DNA of 64,000 bases from positions 124,001 through 188,000 of the forward strand of contig DAONFG010000002.1 of the NCBI GenBank assembly GCA_035403465.1, given 5' to 3'. Below the pieces are notes generated by a model. It had not been told where the DNA came from. It did not search any database and saw nothing but the letters and a program-made list of their open reading frames with translations. How positions within the stretch are numbered: the first letter of the stretch is position 1; the number at the start of each line of letters is the position of its first letter. The position numbers and the translations under genes were made by a program. Positions 63,961 to 64,000 of the stretch are shown here, piece by piece. Origin of the DNA: JAAYBQ01 sp035403465 (lineage in GTDB: Bacteria > Spirochaetota > UBA4802 > UBA5550).

Positions 63961-64000
63961 TATGAAGCCTCCTGACTTGTAATTGTATAATATCGTATAT

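Overview
The window is a gene-dense stretch of a chromosome from a diderm (Gram-negative-type) bacterium, with GC content that I judge by eye to be in the high forties. Envelope genes point to two membranes: a beta-barrel outer membrane protein, DsbD, several lipoproteins, an MMPL/RND exporter, an alpha-2-macroglobulin and LytM-type murein proteins. The mix of a bactofilin, cyclic-nucleotide-binding proteins, a chemotaxis receptor without a large periplasmic domain, a ComFB-like protein and relaxed lipoboxes suggests Spirochaetota to me. This is inference; there is no rRNA in the window to settle it. A selenocysteine tRNA shows that the organism can make selenoproteins, although I found none here.

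Layout. 1-8.9 kb (minus strand): thioesterase, then an alpha-2-macroglobulin gene overlapping a gene that joins a SpoIID-type glycan-cleaving domain to a penicillin-binding transpeptidase domain, then an exported AMMECR1 protein. 9-11.6 kb (plus): WalJ-type metallo-hydrolase and two exported proteins. 11.6-20.4 kb (minus): prfA-prmC-tRNA-Sec, tRNA-Arg, a Crp-like regulator with a cNMP-binding TPR protein and an amidohydrolase, an NlpD-like LysM/LytM protein, a chemotaxis receptor, and nikR with a frameshifted small gene behind it. 20.9-29 kb: methyltransferase, zinc-ribbon proteins, SDR, Nudix, a large acyltransferase/hydrolase fusion coupled to dusB, TPR and membrane proteins, and a bactofilin. 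29-32.4 kb: acyl-CoA synthetase and a cation efflux protein.

32.4-38.4 kb (minus) is a complete spermidine operon: arginine decarboxylase, carboxyspermidine dehydrogenase, carboxyspermidine decarboxylase and agmatinase, followed by an SGNH esterase. It would take arginine through agmatine and putrescine to spermidine without S-adenosylmethionine decarboxylase. 38.5-50.4 kb: an M23 endopeptidase, ispG, a porin-like protein, an ankyrin protein, lon with a ComFB-like gene, tadA, a nitroreductase and a hybrid histidine kinase. 50.5-53.8 kb: an exported protein of 11-residue repeats, dsbD and a HAD phosphatase. 54-59.4 kb: a full branched-chain amino acid ABC transporter (livJHMGF order) with an inositol-phosphatase-family gene at its end. 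59.6-64 kb: an MMPL exporter and, on the minus strand, jag-mnmE.

The most unusual items are the SpoIID-transpeptidase fusion paired with the macroglobulin, the exported 11-residue repeat protein, a perfect 22-bp palindrome lying in frame in the first codons of dusB, and MITE-like intergenic repeats. Genes are packed tightly: several convergent pairs abut or overlap, and most operon neighbours overlap by 1-22 bases.
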